The notes under the pieces are model-generated. The model was not told where the DNA came from and searched no databases. It saw nothing but the letters and a program-made list of their open reading frames with translations. From Streptomyces rishiriensis (GTDB lineage: Bacteria > Actinomycetota > Actinomycetes > Streptomycetales > Streptomycetaceae), in the NCBI RefSeq assembly GCF_003112535.1, contig NZ_BEWA01000003.1, positions 186,001-250,000 on the forward strand: a stretch of 64,000 nucleotides of DNA, read 5' to 3'. This document shows, in pieces, positions 36,681 through 45,643 of the stretch. Numbering within the stretch: the first letter of the stretch is position 1; each line of letters begins with the position of its first letter. A program made the translations under genes and the position numbers.

Positions 36681-36832
36681 GCGCCTCTCGGGCCGGAGGG
36701 CCTCGCCACCAGGGGAGAGGCAGCACGACGAGCCGGGGGATCCGCAAGAGTCCGCCGATCTTGACCGCCAGGCGGGAATGCCCACGCCGCAAGGCACGTT
36801 GTCCTCTAAGAACACGAGGAGGAGCGGTCCAA

Positions 36833-37771
36833 GTGCTTGATCCGCAGGGTTTGTACGCATGGGAGCCGAAAGGCCTGGCAGTCGTCGACATGGCGTTGGC
36901 CCAGGAATCGGCCGGACTTGTCATGCTCTACCACTTCGACGGATACATCGACGCGGGCGAGACCGGCGATCAGATCGTCGACCGACTCCTCGACTCGCTG
37001 CCCCACCAACTCGTCGCCCGCTTCGACCACGACCGGCTCGTCGACTACCGCGCCCGCCGCCCGCTGCTCACCTTCAAGCGCGACCGGTGGACCGAGTACG
37101 AAGAGCCGACCATCGAAGTGCGCCTCGTGCAGGACGCCACCGGCGCCCCCTTCCTTCTGCTCTCCGGCCCCGAACCGGACGTCGAATGGGAACGCTTCGC
37201 CGTAGCCGTGAAGCAGATCGTCGAACGGCTCGGCGTCCGCCTCTCGGTGAACTTCCACGGCATTCCCATGGGCGTCCCCCACACCCGGCCCGTCGGCATC
37301 ACCCCGCACGGCAACCGCACCGACCTCACGCCCGGCCATCGCAGCCCCTTCGACGAGGCCCAGGTCCCCGGCAGCGCCGAGGCCCTCATCGAATACCGCC
37401 TCATGGAAGCCGGCCACGACATCCTCGGCGTCGCCGCCCACGTGCCCCACTACATCGCCCGCTCCGCCTACCCGGACGCGGCCCTGACGGTCCTGGAAGC
37501 GATCACCGCGGCCACCGGACTCGTCCTGCCCGGCATCGCCCACTCCCTGCGCACCGACGCCCACCGCACGCAGACCGAGATCGACCGCCAGATCCAGGAA
37601 GGCGACGAGGAACTCACCAGCCTCGTCCAAGGCCTGGAACACCAGTACGACGCGGCAGCCGGCGCGGAAAGTCGCGGCAACATGCTCGCCGAACCGGTCG
37701 ACATCCCCTCCGCGGACGAGATCGGGCAGGAATTCGAGCGCTTCCTCGCCGAACGCGAAGGAGAGGGCTGA
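36833..37771 (+). CDS. PAC2 family protein
   Basis: The protein has 312 residues. The PAC2 (proteasome assembly chaperone 2-like) domain covers about residues 20-250, including [36 protein letters not shown] and the glycine-containing [10 protein letters not shown]. The C-terminal tail is helical and acidic ([21 protein letters not shown]). In actinobacteria PAC2 proteins have no proven role, but a link with the proteasome has been suggested. The GTG follows GAGGAG. Confidence 0.9.
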   Translation: MLDPQGLYAWEPKGLAVVDMALAQESAGLVMLYHFDGYIDAGETGDQIVDRLLDSLPHQLVARFDHDRLVDYRARRPLLTFKRDRWTEYEEPTIEVRLVQDATGAPFLLLSGPEPDVEWERFAVAVKQIVERLGVRLSVNFHGIPMGVPHTRPVGITPHGNRTDLTPGHRSPFDEAQVPGSAEALIEYRLMEAGHDILGVAAHVPHYIARSAYPDAALTVLEAITAATGLVLPGIAHSLRTDAHRTQTEIDRQIQEGDEELTSLVQGLEHQYDAAAGAESRGNMLAEPVDIPSADEIGQEFERFLAEREGEG

Positions 37772-37815
37772 CCCGCCCACCGCGCGGCCCCCACCAGGGC
37801 CTCCCGAAGCATTCC

Positions 37816-37850
37816 AGGGCCTGCCGAGTGCGATGTCACCGGCAGGCCCT
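37816..37850 (+). promoter_or_regulatory. Hairpin directly upstream of coaE
   Basis: A perfect 11-bp stem AGGGCCTGCCG / CGGCAGGCCCT with a 13-nt loop ends 12 nt before the coaE ATG. It could terminate the PAC2 transcript or be a 5' structure of coaE. No Shine-Dalgarno sequence is visible between it and the ATG. Confidence 0.7.
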
Positions 37851-37862
37851 AAGCTTCCCGTC

Positions 37863-38483
37863 ATGCTGAAGGTGGGCCTGACCGGCGGGATCGGCGCCGG
37901 CAAGAGCGAAGTGTCCCGACTGCTCGTCGAATGCGGGGCCGTCCTGATCGACGCCGACCGCATCGCCCGCGAAGTCGTCGAGCCCGGCACCGAAGGCCTC
38001 GCGGCCGTCGTCGACGCCTTCGGCGAGGACGTCCTCACCGAAGACGGCAACCTCGACCGCCCCCGGCTCGGCTCCATCGTCTTCGCCGACGCCGAGAAAC
38101 TCGCCCTCCTCAACTCGATCGTCCACCCCCTCGTCGGCGCCCGCTCCCGCGCACTGGAGACCTCCGCCCCGGACGACGCCGTCGTCGTCCACGACGTCCC
38201 CCTCCTCACCGAGAACGGCCTCGCCCCCCTCTACGACCTCGTCGTCGTCGTGGACGCCCGCCCCGACACCCAGCTCGACCGCCTCGTACGTCTGCGCGGC
38301 ATGCCCGAACAGGACGCCCGCGCCCGCATGGCCGCCCAGGCCACACGCGAACAACGCCGCGAGATCGCCGACATCGTGATCGACAACGACGTACCCCTGC
38401 CCGAACTGCGACAGCGCGTCACCGACGTGTGGAACGACCTCGTCCGCAGAGCCCACACCCGCCACGGGACCTCCCCGGAATAG
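37863..38483 (+). CDS. coaE: Dephospho-CoA kinase
   Basis: This enzyme phosphorylates dephospho-CoA in the last step of coenzyme A synthesis. It has 206 residues, the standard length. The P-loop GGIGAGKS is at residues 8-15 and [10 protein letters not shown] follows at about 33. The lid and substrate region [15 protein letters not shown] and the [16 protein letters not shown] segment are intact. The ATG lies 12 nt after a hairpin and has no evident Shine-Dalgarno, so the message may be leaderless or coupled. Confidence 0.95.
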   Translation: MLKVGLTGGIGAGKSEVSRLLVECGAVLIDADRIAREVVEPGTEGLAAVVDAFGEDVLTEDGNLDRPRLGSIVFADAEKLALLNSIVHPLVGARSRALETSAPDDAVVVHDVPLLTENGLAPLYDLVVVVDARPDTQLDRLVRLRGMPEQDARARMAAQATREQRREIADIVIDNDVPLPELRQRVTDVWNDLVRRAHTRHGTSPE

Positions 38484-38533
38484 GGCCCCCGGCTCCGCGC
38501 GTTGAACCCTCCCAGCAAGGGAAGGATTTTTCC

Positions 38534-38914
38534 GTGCCCGATACCGCAGGTTCGACCGGACGTACTCCGGAGACGCACGTCATCGACTTCCGCGCCGCCG
38601 AGCAACTGCTCGCCGCACGGGACCCGCGGGGCGCGGTGAAGCTGCTCGACCAAGTCATCGCCGCCCACCCCGAGAACACCGCCGCCCGCCTGCTGCGCGC
38701 ACGCGCCTTCTTCGCCGCCGCGCAACTACGGCCCGCCGAACTCGAGTTCACCGTGGTGCTGGAACGCGAACCGGACAACGCGTTCGCCCACTTCGCGCTC
38801 GCCCGCACCTACGAACGGCAAGGACGCGGCGACCAGGCCAAGCGCCACTTCCGGCTGGCCGCAGCGCTCGACCCCAACCCGCAGTACCTGAAGGCAGCCC
38901 GCTTCGAGACCTGA
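38534..38914 (+). CDS. Tetratricopeptide repeat protein
   Basis: This small protein of 126 residues contains about three TPR helices (AEQLLAARDPRGAVKLLDQV, ARLLRARAFFAAAQLRPAEL, NAFAHFALARTYERQGRGDQ). It probably mediates protein contacts; no catalytic motif is present. GTG start, with AAGGGAAGG upstream. It follows coaE by 50 bp and is likely in the same operon. A 16-bp repeat array follows its stop. Confidence 0.88.
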   Translation: MPDTAGSTGRTPETHVIDFRAAEQLLAARDPRGAVKLLDQVIAAHPENTAARLLRARAFFAAAQLRPAELEFTVVLEREPDNAFAHFALARTYERQGRGDQAKRHFRLAAALDPNPQYLKAARFET

Positions 38915-38922
38915 GAACCGCC

Positions 38923-38990
38923 CGACGACACCCGGTCCCGACGGCACCCGGTCCCGACGGCCCGACGACACCGCGTCCCCACGACACTAC
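38923..38990 (+). repeat. 16-bp tandem repeat after the TPR gene
   Basis: CGACGACACCCGGTCC at 38923 and CGACGGCACCCGGTCC at 38939 are followed by decayed copies to about 38990. Confidence 0.75.
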
Positions 38991-39084
38991 GTCCCACGGC
39001 CTCCGCCCCGCCTCACGCGTGGCACCGCCCCAACGCGTGCCACCGCTCAACTCAGCGGCACTCAGCAGCCGAGGCCGTCCCGTC

Positions 39085-39351
39085 TCAAGGACGCCGCTGC
39101 TCCGGCGGTCGGTACGGCGGAATGTCGCGGCCCGGCTGATAGTGGGGGCCCTGCCGGATGTGCCGGAGCACCACCGTCAGATCGACCGTCGTCACCACCC
39201 ACAGCGCCGCGCACGCCGCCGCCCACCCCGGACGCCCCGCCAGAGCGAACGCGGCCGTACCGAAGACCGTCCAGACCACGCCCCACAGGGCCAGCCCGAA
39301 ACGCAGCCGCAGCGCACTGCGCGCGGTCGTCGGCTCACTGCCCGTACGCAT
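39085..39351 (-). CDS. DUF6343 family small membrane protein
   Basis: An 88-residue protein with two membrane segments (FGLALWGVVWTVFGTAAFAL and WAAACAALWVVTTVDLTVVL) between an Arg-rich N-terminus and a Pro-rich end. This pattern matches the DUF6343 proteins of Streptomyces, of unknown function. ATG start, with GGGAGGAG 12 nt upstream. It is divergent from the acyltransferase-like gene. Confidence 0.8.
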   Translation of the reverse strand: MRTGSEPTTARSALRLRFGLALWGVVWTVFGTAAFALAGRPGWAAACAALWVVTTVDLTVVLRHIRQGPHYQPGRDIPPYRPPEQRRP

Positions 39352-39447
39352 CGTGAAACACCGCTCCTCCCTTGAAACGTACTCTCCGCCCCGGACGTTC
39401 TCCACAGGGATCCGACGTCCGAAGACCCAGAGGGGGGCCGCTCTTCC

Positions 39448-40386
39448 ATGCTGCCGAACACCGACGAACTGGCCGAAGTGCTCCTCGACCTCGCTGTCCC
39501 GCACCAGGACCTCGGCGAAGCCGTCCGGCTGAGCCGGCACGTCACGCGCGACGCGGAGAGCCTGCGGATCCTGGACAAGGCCGTGACAGAACTCGTCCAG
39601 GACATGGGACGGATCCGGGGGACGACCGTCGACATACCCGCCCTCCCCGACCCCTCCACCGCGACGGCCCGCTTCTTCCCCCTGTACGTCTTCGTCGCCG
39701 CGCTGCCCCACATCCGGGCCCACCACCGAGAGCGGGGCATCCCCGACGACGTCAGCCGGCACACCCTCGCAGACGTCGGCCGATGCGTCGCCTGGCACCG
39801 ACGATGGCACGGCACGGGCGGCCTGCTCATCCCGCAATGGCTCACCCTGCACTTCCACGGCGAGCTGTACCAACTCGGACGACTGCAGTTCCAGCGCGGC
39901 CGCATCGGCCGCCGGACCGGCGCCTCGATCGCGGCGGCGGGACTGCCCCAGGCGCCCGGAGACCACGGACTCTCCGTCCACGTGCCCGACTTCATGGGAC
40001 CCCTGACCCCGCAGGCCGTCGAGCGATCCCTCACGCTCGCCCGGGCGTTCTTCGCCCGTCACTACCCCGAGGAGACCTACTCGGTGGCCACCTGCGCATC
40101 CTGGCTGCTCGACCCCCAACTCAAGCGCCGCCTGCCGAACGACTCCAACATCGTCCGCTTCCAGGAACGGTTCCACCCCGTCCGGGTGCCCACGGACCCG
40201 GAAGCCCCCCAAGCCCCGGAAGCGTCCCAGGCCCCCGACGACATGGAAGCCGTCCGCTTCGTCTTCGGCACCACCGACGTGCCCCTGGACGAACTGCCCC
40301 GCCGAACCGTCCTCCAGCGAGCCGTCCTCGACCACCTCCGAGAGGGCGGCCACTGGTACGTCGGCCGAGGATGGTTCGAACTGTAG
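39448..40386 (+). CDS. Acyltransferase-like domain protein (GNAT-type architecture)
   Basis: The protein has 312 residues. It resembles the Streptomyces acyltransferase domain-containing family, with an N-terminal helical half and a C-terminal half containing LSVHVPDFMGPLTPQAVERS, FFARHYPEETYSVATCASWL and LQRAVLDHLREGGHWYVGRG. No experimental function is known for these. ATG start with GAGGGGGG upstream. A Pro/Glu-rich insert (EAPQAPEASQAPDD) interrupts the C-terminal half. Confidence 0.75.
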   Translation: MLPNTDELAEVLLDLAVPHQDLGEAVRLSRHVTRDAESLRILDKAVTELVQDMGRIRGTTVDIPALPDPSTATARFFPLYVFVAALPHIRAHHRERGIPDDVSRHTLADVGRCVAWHRRWHGTGGLLIPQWLTLHFHGELYQLGRLQFQRGRIGRRTGASIAAAGLPQAPGDHGLSVHVPDFMGPLTPQAVERSLTLARAFFARHYPEETYSVATCASWLLDPQLKRRLPNDSNIVRFQERFHPVRVPTDPEAPQAPEASQAPDDMEAVRFVFGTTDVPLDELPRRTVLQRAVLDHLREGGHWYVGRGWFEL

Positions 40387-40515
40387 CCGCCGCAGCCGTG
40401 CCTACTGCCGCGGCCGCAGTCGGCGATCCCGGGTTCGAACAAACAGCCCTTCCCTCGAACGAGTGAACCCCACCAGACCCGGAACAGCCGCCCACAGCCC
40501 ATCCGTTCGCAAGAC

Positions 40516-41217
40516 ATGACGCCACACATGCGAGACGGATACGAGGGAACCGGCCCCGGCGCGATCACCCCGGACGGCTGCGCGGTCGAGTTCTACTCAC
40601 GCCTGCCGGTGGGCGACGAGCCGGACGTCATCTCCGCAGCGGTGCCCCCGGGCGCCCACATCCTCGAACTGGGCAGCGGCGTCGGGCGCGTGACCCACGC
40701 CCTGCTCCAGCGTGGCTTCACGGTCACAGCGGTGGACGAGTCCGCCGACATGCTTGAACGAGTCCACGGAGCGCGCACCATATGCAGCCCCATCGAGGAC
40801 CTCGACCTGGGTGAGACGTTCGACGTGGTGATGCTCGCGTCGTTCCTCGTGCACAACGGCGAGATCGACATACGGCGAAGGATGCTCCAGGTCTGCGCAC
40901 GCCACCTCGCCGAACACGGATGCGTACTGATCCAACGCGAAGGTGAGGACTACCACTCCGACCTGCCCCGCGAACGCGTCGACCCGAGCGGCTTCACGGT
41001 ACGCATATCCTCGGCCGGGCCCGCCGAGGACGGCGTCCACGCCGTGCGCGCCGAGTACGAATTCCCCGACGCAGTGTGGACCCAGACCTTCCGTACCCGG
41101 CCACTGACCAAGGAACAGTTTGAAGAGGCGCTCGCAGAGGCAGACCTGCGCGTGGACCGATACCTGACCCGGGACCGGATCTGGGTGCGGGCGGTGCGGG
41201 CGGTGCAGAGGGCGTAG
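40516..41217 (+). CDS. Class I SAM-dependent methyltransferase
   Basis: The protein has 233 residues. SAM motif I is HILELGSGVGRVTHALL, motif II is VTAVDESADML and motif IV is FDVVMLASFLVHN. The C-terminal half is a substrate-binding beta region (YEFPDAVWTQTFRTRPLTKE). The substrate is unknown. Two ATGs four codons apart are possible. Neither has a clear Shine-Dalgarno. Confidence 0.85.
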   Translation: MTPHMRDGYEGTGPGAITPDGCAVEFYSRLPVGDEPDVISAAVPPGAHILELGSGVGRVTHALLQRGFTVTAVDESADMLERVHGARTICSPIEDLDLGETFDVVMLASFLVHNGEIDIRRRMLQVCARHLAEHGCVLIQREGEDYHSDLPRERVDPSGFTVRISSAGPAEDGVHAVRAEYEFPDAVWTQTFRTRPLTKEQFEEALAEADLRVDRYLTRDRIWVRAVRAVQRA

Positions 41218-41328
41218 GCCGTGCCGGGGTGGCGGCAGGGGAGTAGGTGGGTGGGGAGGGCGGGAGGGGGGAGGGGGAGGGCCCCCTCCCGGCTCTGGAT
41301 TCATCCGACCTGGTCTTACGGTGGAGAC

Positions 41329-42126
41329 ATGGACGCCTCCGCCTCCGCCGCCTCAGCCTCCGCCCGCTCCGCTCCCCCTTCCACCGCCTCTGCCGCCTCC
41401 GAGTCCGCCCCCACAGCATCCGCTCTGGACGTGCTCGACGGGCGGGTCGCGGGGTGCAGGGCGTGTCCTCGGTTGGTGGACTGGCGTGAGGAGGTGGCCC
41501 GTACGAAGCGAGCGGCCTTCGCGGACTGGACGTACTGGGGGAGGCCCGTGCCCGGGTTCGGTCCGTCCGACGCCCGGCTGTTGATCGTCGGGCTCGCTCC
41601 GGCGGCGCACGGCGGGAACCGCACGGGCCGTATGTTCACGGGCGACCGTTCCGGAGACGTGCTGTATCAGGCGTTGTACGACGTGGGGCTTGCCTCGCAG
41701 CCCACGTCCGTGGCAGCCGACGACGGCCTGGAGCTGTACGGGGTCCGTGTCACCTCGCCTGTGCACTGTGCGCCGCCGGCCAACAAGCCCACCCCCGGGG
41801 AGCGGGACACGTGCCGGCCTTGGCTGGTGCAGGAGCTGCGGCTGCTGCGGCCGACGCTGCGGTCGGTGGTCGTGCTCGGCGCCTTCGGCTGGCAGGCCGC
41901 GCTGCCCGCGTTCGCCGAGGCGGGCTGGAGTGTGCCCCGGCCCCGGCCTGCCTTCGCGCACGGGGTCCGGGTGCCGCTCGACGACCCGGACGGCGGCGAC
42001 GGTCTGGAGGTCTTCGGCTGCTTCCACGTCAGCCAGCGCAACACCTTCACCGGCCGGCTCACCCCGCAGATGCTGCGGGACGTGCTGCGCACGGCGGCCG
42101 GGAGCGCCGAGGCCGGGGGCCGGTAA
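41329..42126 (+). CDS. Uracil-DNA glycosylase, family 5 (UdgB-like)
   Basis: This base-excision repair enzyme removes uracil and related lesions from DNA. It has 265 residues. After a 30-residue Ala/Ser-rich N-terminus come the first two iron-sulfur cysteines (CRAC) and motif [21 protein letters not shown], characteristic of family 5. Two more cysteines lie in [17 protein letters not shown]. The final catalytic loop is [12 protein letters not shown]. Four cysteines should hold a 4Fe-4S cluster. The ATG follows GTGGAG. Confidence 0.92.
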   Translation: MDASASAASASARSAPPSTASAASESAPTASALDVLDGRVAGCRACPRLVDWREEVARTKRAAFADWTYWGRPVPGFGPSDARLLIVGLAPAAHGGNRTGRMFTGDRSGDVLYQALYDVGLASQPTSVAADDGLELYGVRVTSPVHCAPPANKPTPGERDTCRPWLVQELRLLRPTLRSVVVLGAFGWQAALPAFAEAGWSVPRPRPAFAHGVRVPLDDPDGGDGLEVFGCFHVSQRNTFTGRLTPQMLRDVLRTAAGSAEAGGR

Positions 42127-42168
42127 TTCCGCGCGACGGCGGCGGTGCCGGGATCGTACGGTTTCTCG

Positions 42169-43125
42169 ATGGGCCTGTATCCGGAGATCGAACCGTACGA
42201 GCACGGCATGCTGGACGTCGGGGACGGCAACCGCGTGTACTGGGAGACGTGTGGGAATCCGCGGGGCAAGCCCGCGCTGGTCCTGCACGGCGGGCCGGGG
42301 TCCGGCGCGACCCCGTATCTCCGGCGGTTGTTCGACCCCGCCGCGTACCGGATCGTGCTGCTCGACCAGCGCGGCTGTGGCCGGTCCACCCCGCATGCGA
42401 GCGTGTACGGCACCGATATGAGCGTCAACACGACGGCGCATCTCGTGGCCGATCTCGAGCTGCTGCGGCGGAGGTTGGGGATCGAGCGGTGGCTGGTGTG
42501 GGGGGTGTCGTGGGGGTCGGTGCTGGCGTTGCGGTATGCGCAGACGTGTACCGCGGCGGTGAGCGAGCTGGTGCTGACCGGCGTCGCGACCGGATCCGAC
42601 GCCGAGGTGGACTTGCTGACCCGCGGGTTGGGGAAGGTGTTTCCGGAGGCGTTCGCGCGGTTTCTGGCGGGGTTGCCGGACGGCGGGGTGCGGGACGGCA
42701 ATCTCGCCGCCGCGTACAACAGGTTGCTCGAGTCGCCTGATCCCGGTGTGCGGGAGCGGGCCGCGCGGGCGTGGACGGACTGGGAGACGGCGACGATCCC
42801 GGCGCCGCCGCGGTCCGTCGAGCGGTTCGAGGACCCGGTGTTCCGGGCGGGGTTCGCCCGCACGGTCACCCACTACTGGGGCAACGGTCACTTTCTGGAC
42901 GGGGAGGACGCCGTTCTTCGCGACGCCCACCTCCTCGACGGTGTGCCCGGCACCCTCGTGCAGGGGAGTCTCGACTTCGGGAACCTCCTGGGCATCGTCT
43001 GGCGGCTCCATCACGCCTGGTCGGGCAGTGAGTTGATCGTCGTCGACCACGCCGGGCACGGCGCGAGGGCGCGGGGTGTGGCGGAGGCGCTGGTGGCGGC
43101 CACCGACGGTTACGCCGGGCGGTGA
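42169..43125 (+). CDS. pip: Prolyl iminopeptidase (S33 alpha/beta hydrolase)
   Basis: This enzyme removes N-terminal proline from peptides. It has 318 residues. The oxyanion HGGPGSGATP, the family-typical DQRGCGRSTPHAS, the nucleophile Ser in GVSWGSVLALRYAQ and the catalytic His in DHAGHGA are present. The nucleophile context is GVSWG rather than the commoner GGSWG. The ATG at 42169 lacks a visible Shine-Dalgarno, so the message may be leaderless. It follows the glycosylase gene by 42 bp. Confidence 0.9.
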   Translation: MGLYPEIEPYEHGMLDVGDGNRVYWETCGNPRGKPALVLHGGPGSGATPYLRRLFDPAAYRIVLLDQRGCGRSTPHASVYGTDMSVNTTAHLVADLELLRRRLGIERWLVWGVSWGSVLALRYAQTCTAAVSELVLTGVATGSDAEVDLLTRGLGKVFPEAFARFLAGLPDGGVRDGNLAAAYNRLLESPDPGVRERAARAWTDWETATIPAPPRSVERFEDPVFRAGFARTVTHYWGNGHFLDGEDAVLRDAHLLDGVPGTLVQGSLDFGNLLGIVWRLHHAWSGSELIVVDHAGHGARARGVAEALVAATDGYAGR

Positions 43126-43207
43126 CGCCGGACGACGATGCCGGGTGGCGGCGTCGCAGGCCGGACGTGACCGTTCGGCGGGCGGACGTCGGGCGGACGT
43201 CGGGGGA

Positions 43208-43248
43208 GTCGGGCGGACGTCGGGGAGTCCCCTGGCCGTCCGCCCGAC
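43208..43248. terminator. Terminator between convergent pip and the LamG gene
   Basis: A 12-bp perfect stem GTCGGGCGGACG / CGTCCGCCCGAC encloses an inner GGGG-AGT-CCCC hairpin. The left arm is the last of three GGGCGGACGTC repeats between 43180 and 43221, so the terminator seems to have grown from a tandem repeat. Confidence 0.8.
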
Positions 43249-43254
43249 GGTCCG

Positions 43255-44715
43255 TCAGGTGATGCGGGCCGCGGCGATCGGTCGTGAGGTGACCGGGTAG
43301 GCGTTGTCGCGCGGGGTGTTGACGCTCCACCGGTAGCGGGAGAACTCGCCGGTGGTCTGGGAGGCGTAGAACATCATGTGGCCGATGCCGACGCCTTCGC
43401 GTTGCTCTTCCTTCGCGAGGGCGACCACGCGGGTGTCGGGGTACTTGGGGTAGTTGGTCAGCCCGTACACGCCGTGCGGTTCGGCGGTGCAGTCGATCAC
43501 CTCGACGGCGTACTGGGTCTCGCCGGTGATGTCGACGACTCCGGTGAAGACGCCTTTGACCTCGCGGACCATGACGATGTGGCCGGTGCTGTCCGGGACC
43601 TGGCCGCCGTAGTCCACCGCGACGAGGTCGCCGGGCCGTAGGTCGGCGACCTTGCGGATGGGCTGGAACCGCGGCCCGGCGGTGCCGTCGGTGAAGGCGT
43701 GCCGGTAGTCGGCGGCCTCGGGGATGCGGTCCTGGAAGTAGCGGGTGAAGTAGTCGTCGGAGGCCCATCCGTAGGTGTGCTTCAGCACGTGCGTGAGGAA
43801 GGAGGAGCAGCGGGCCCTGGCGATCCAGCTGGACAGGTCGTCGGGTGTGCCCCAGGTGACGGTGGACGAGGAGCCGACGAGGTAGACGTTGTTGTCGCGG
43901 GCGGTGGCGCCGCTGATCAGGTGGATCTCGTCTGCGGTGAGGGCGCGGCCGTAGGCGCGGACGTCGTCGACCGCGCCCTTGAACTGGTTCACGTAGGCGC
44001 CGTTCCAGCGGGCCCGGCCGATGTTGAAGCCCTGGGGCGCGGCCCAGGCCAGGGTCGTGTCGGCGCTGCCTTCCAGCGTGCCGTCGACGTACAGGTGGAT
44101 ACGGGCGCCGTCCCAGACTCCGGTCAGGTGAGTCCACTTGCCGGGCTGGGGCGCGGTGGTGGCGAGGGCGGAGATCTTGGCGCTCTGGTCCTCGGCGCGC
44201 ACTTTGAACGCCCAGGTGCGGGCGGTGTCGTCGTACTGGAGGAGGAAGCGGCTGCAGCTGCCGCCGTCCTGGCTGACGGCCGTATACATGGTCGTGAGGA
44301 CGGCGTCGTCGGCGAGACGCACCCAGGCGGAGACCGTGAACGGCGCGGTGGTGTCCAGTACGGAGGCCGTGGCGGCGTATGCGTCGTCCAGGGTCAGTTC
44401 GCCGCCCGCTCGCAGGGTCGTCCAGTGTGCGCCGGGGCCGAGGGAGACGGGGTGGTCGCGGCCGGAGCGGTCGGCTCCGGAGCCGTCGAGCGGCCAGTGT
44501 CCGCTCAGGCCGGTGGGGAGGTATCCGGCTGCCAGGAGTCGCTGGTAGCGGACCATGCGTTCGGCTTCGGCGAGGTGCGGCGCGTCGACCGGTGTGAAGG
44601 GGGTGTCGAGCGGGGTGTCCGCGGCGGCGGTCCCGGCTCCGACGCCGATCACGCCGGTCATGGCGCCGGCTCCCACGAGTGCGGCTCCGCTCAGCAGGCC
44701 ACGTCTGCTCACCAT
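43255..44715 (-). CDS. Tat-exported protein: LamG domain plus papain-like amidase domain
   Basis: The protein has 486 residues. A Tat signal (SRRGLLSGAALVGAGAM) leads to a LamG-like jellyroll domain at about residues 65-250 (GHWPLDGSGADRSGRDHPVS, then WTHLTGVWDGARIHLYVDGT and VDDVRAYGRALTADEI). The C-terminal half has a Cys-containing helix ARCSSFLTHVLKHTYGW and, later, STGHIVMVREV. This Cys-helix and His-strand pattern fits an NlpC/P60- or CHAP-like cysteine peptidase or amidase. A role in cell-wall or glycan binding and cleavage is inferred. GGGGAG precedes the ATG. It is divergently placed from nothing and lies downstream of the gntR gene in the same direction. Confidence 0.8.
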   Translation of the reverse strand: MVSRRGLLSGAALVGAGAMTGVIGVGAGTAAADTPLDTPFTPVDAPHLAEAERMVRYQRLLAAGYLPTGLSGHWPLDGSGADRSGRDHPVSLGPGAHWTTLRAGGELTLDDAYAATASVLDTTAPFTVSAWVRLADDAVLTTMYTAVSQDGGSCSRFLLQYDDTARTWAFKVRAEDQSAKISALATTAPQPGKWTHLTGVWDGARIHLYVDGTLEGSADTTLAWAAPQGFNIGRARWNGAYVNQFKGAVDDVRAYGRALTADEIHLISGATARDNNVYLVGSSSTVTWGTPDDLSSWIARARCSSFLTHVLKHTYGWASDDYFTRYFQDRIPEAADYRHAFTDGTAGPRFQPIRKVADLRPGDLVAVDYGGQVPDSTGHIVMVREVKGVFTGVVDITGETQYAVEVIDCTAEPHGVYGLTNYPKYPDTRVVALAKEEQREGVGIGHMMFYASQTTGEFSRYRWSVNTPRDNAYPVTSRPIAAARIT

Positions 44716-44824
44716 GGTCGTTCTCCCCGTCCCGTTCTCGGTGTGTGGTGCGTCGTCGGACGTGTGTCCGTGTCCGACGGGTCGGGAGAGTCTAGGCGGA
44801 CGGCCCCGAGGGGTGCGGGAGAGT

Positions 44825-45490
44825 CTAGGCGGGCGGTGTTTCCGCGGGGGCGCCGAACAACTGCCGCACGGTGGAACGGTGGTTGGCCTGGACGTGCCTG
44901 AGGGCGTGGGCGCGGGCGCGGTCGGGGTCGCCGGAGGCGATGGCGTCGTAGAGCTCCTGGTGTTCGGTGAGGAGCTGGGGCCATTCCTCGTTGCGGCGGG
45001 TGAGCCATTGCAGGCGTCCCGCGACGGGTTCCATGACCGAGATCAGCAGGGTGTTGCCGGCCAGGGCGAGGAGGCGGTCGTGGAAGCGGGTGTTGATGTC
45101 GGTGATGGCCTCGGCGTCTCCCGCTGCGGTGGCGTCGGCCGCGTTCGCCAGCAGCCGGCGCAGTTCGGCGAGGGCCTCGGGGGTCGCCCGGGTGGCGGCG
45201 AGCCCGGCGGCGTAGACCTCCAACGCCTCGCGCAGTTCGAAGAGTTCCTCGACGTCCGTGGGGCTCAGGGGTCGTACGACCGTGCGTCGGGGGGTCTCGA
45301 AGTGGACGAAGCCCTCGGCGACCAGGGCGCGGATGGCCTCGCGGACGGGAACTCTGGAGACGCCGAACCGCTCGGCCAGTTCCCGTTCGACGAGTCGGTC
45401 TCCGGGGCGCATCCGGCCGGCGATGATCTCCTGCCGCAGGGTTCCCAGGACGCGCTCGCGCACCGCTCCGAGCGGTTCGATCTTCGTCAT
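44825..45490 (-). CDS. GntR family transcriptional regulator (FadR/VanR subfamily)
   Basis: The protein has 221 residues. The winged helix at about residues 8-75 (RVLGTLRQEIIAGRMRPGDR, then SRVPVREAIRALVAEGFV) is followed by an FCD ligand-binding domain with Asp, His residues for a metal (INTRFHDRLLALAGN, LTEHQELYDAI, ALRHVQAN). It is divergent from the NCS1 permease gene. A perfect palindrome of the type bound by this subfamily lies between them, so it most likely represses the permease-racemase pair in response to their substrate. Confidence 0.93.
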   Translation of the reverse strand: MTKIEPLGAVRERVLGTLRQEIIAGRMRPGDRLVERELAERFGVSRVPVREAIRALVAEGFVHFETPRRTVVRPLSPTDVEELFELREALEVYAAGLAATRATPEALAELRRLLANAADATAAGDAEAITDINTRFHDRLLALAGNTLLISVMEPVAGRLQWLTRRNEEWPQLLTEHQELYDAIASGDPDRARAHALRHVQANHRSTVRQLFGAPAETPPA

Positions 45491-45581
45491 GGGGCCATCT
45501 TCGCCGATGCGAGGGGGCTTTTACGGAGCCGTAACGGGACGGACATCGGTCGCAACGCTTGGTGGCGGGACCATGTGGACA

Positions 45582-45597
45582 GTTTGGTATACCAAAC
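45582..45597. promoter_or_regulatory. Perfect palindromic operator for the GntR regulator
   Basis: GTTTGGTATACCAAAC is a perfect 16-bp palindrome. Its core TGGTATACCA is the classic half-site arrangement of FadR/VanR-type GntR proteins. It lies 47 bp before the permease start and 92 bp before the regulator start. Confidence 0.85.
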
Positions 45598-45643
45598 GAC
45601 TCGGCCAGTTATCCTCCTCCGTCCCCTTGCTCAGGGAGGCCCC

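Larger units (their letters stand above)
36461..36832. other. Spacer between rpsA and the PAC2 gene
   Basis: No gene is visible. The stretch holds the rpsA terminator, a second partial copy of the terminator's right arm (36565-36583), a 30-bp tandem repeat array (36581-36680) and then about 150 bp that must contain the promoter for the PAC2 gene. Confidence 0.6.
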
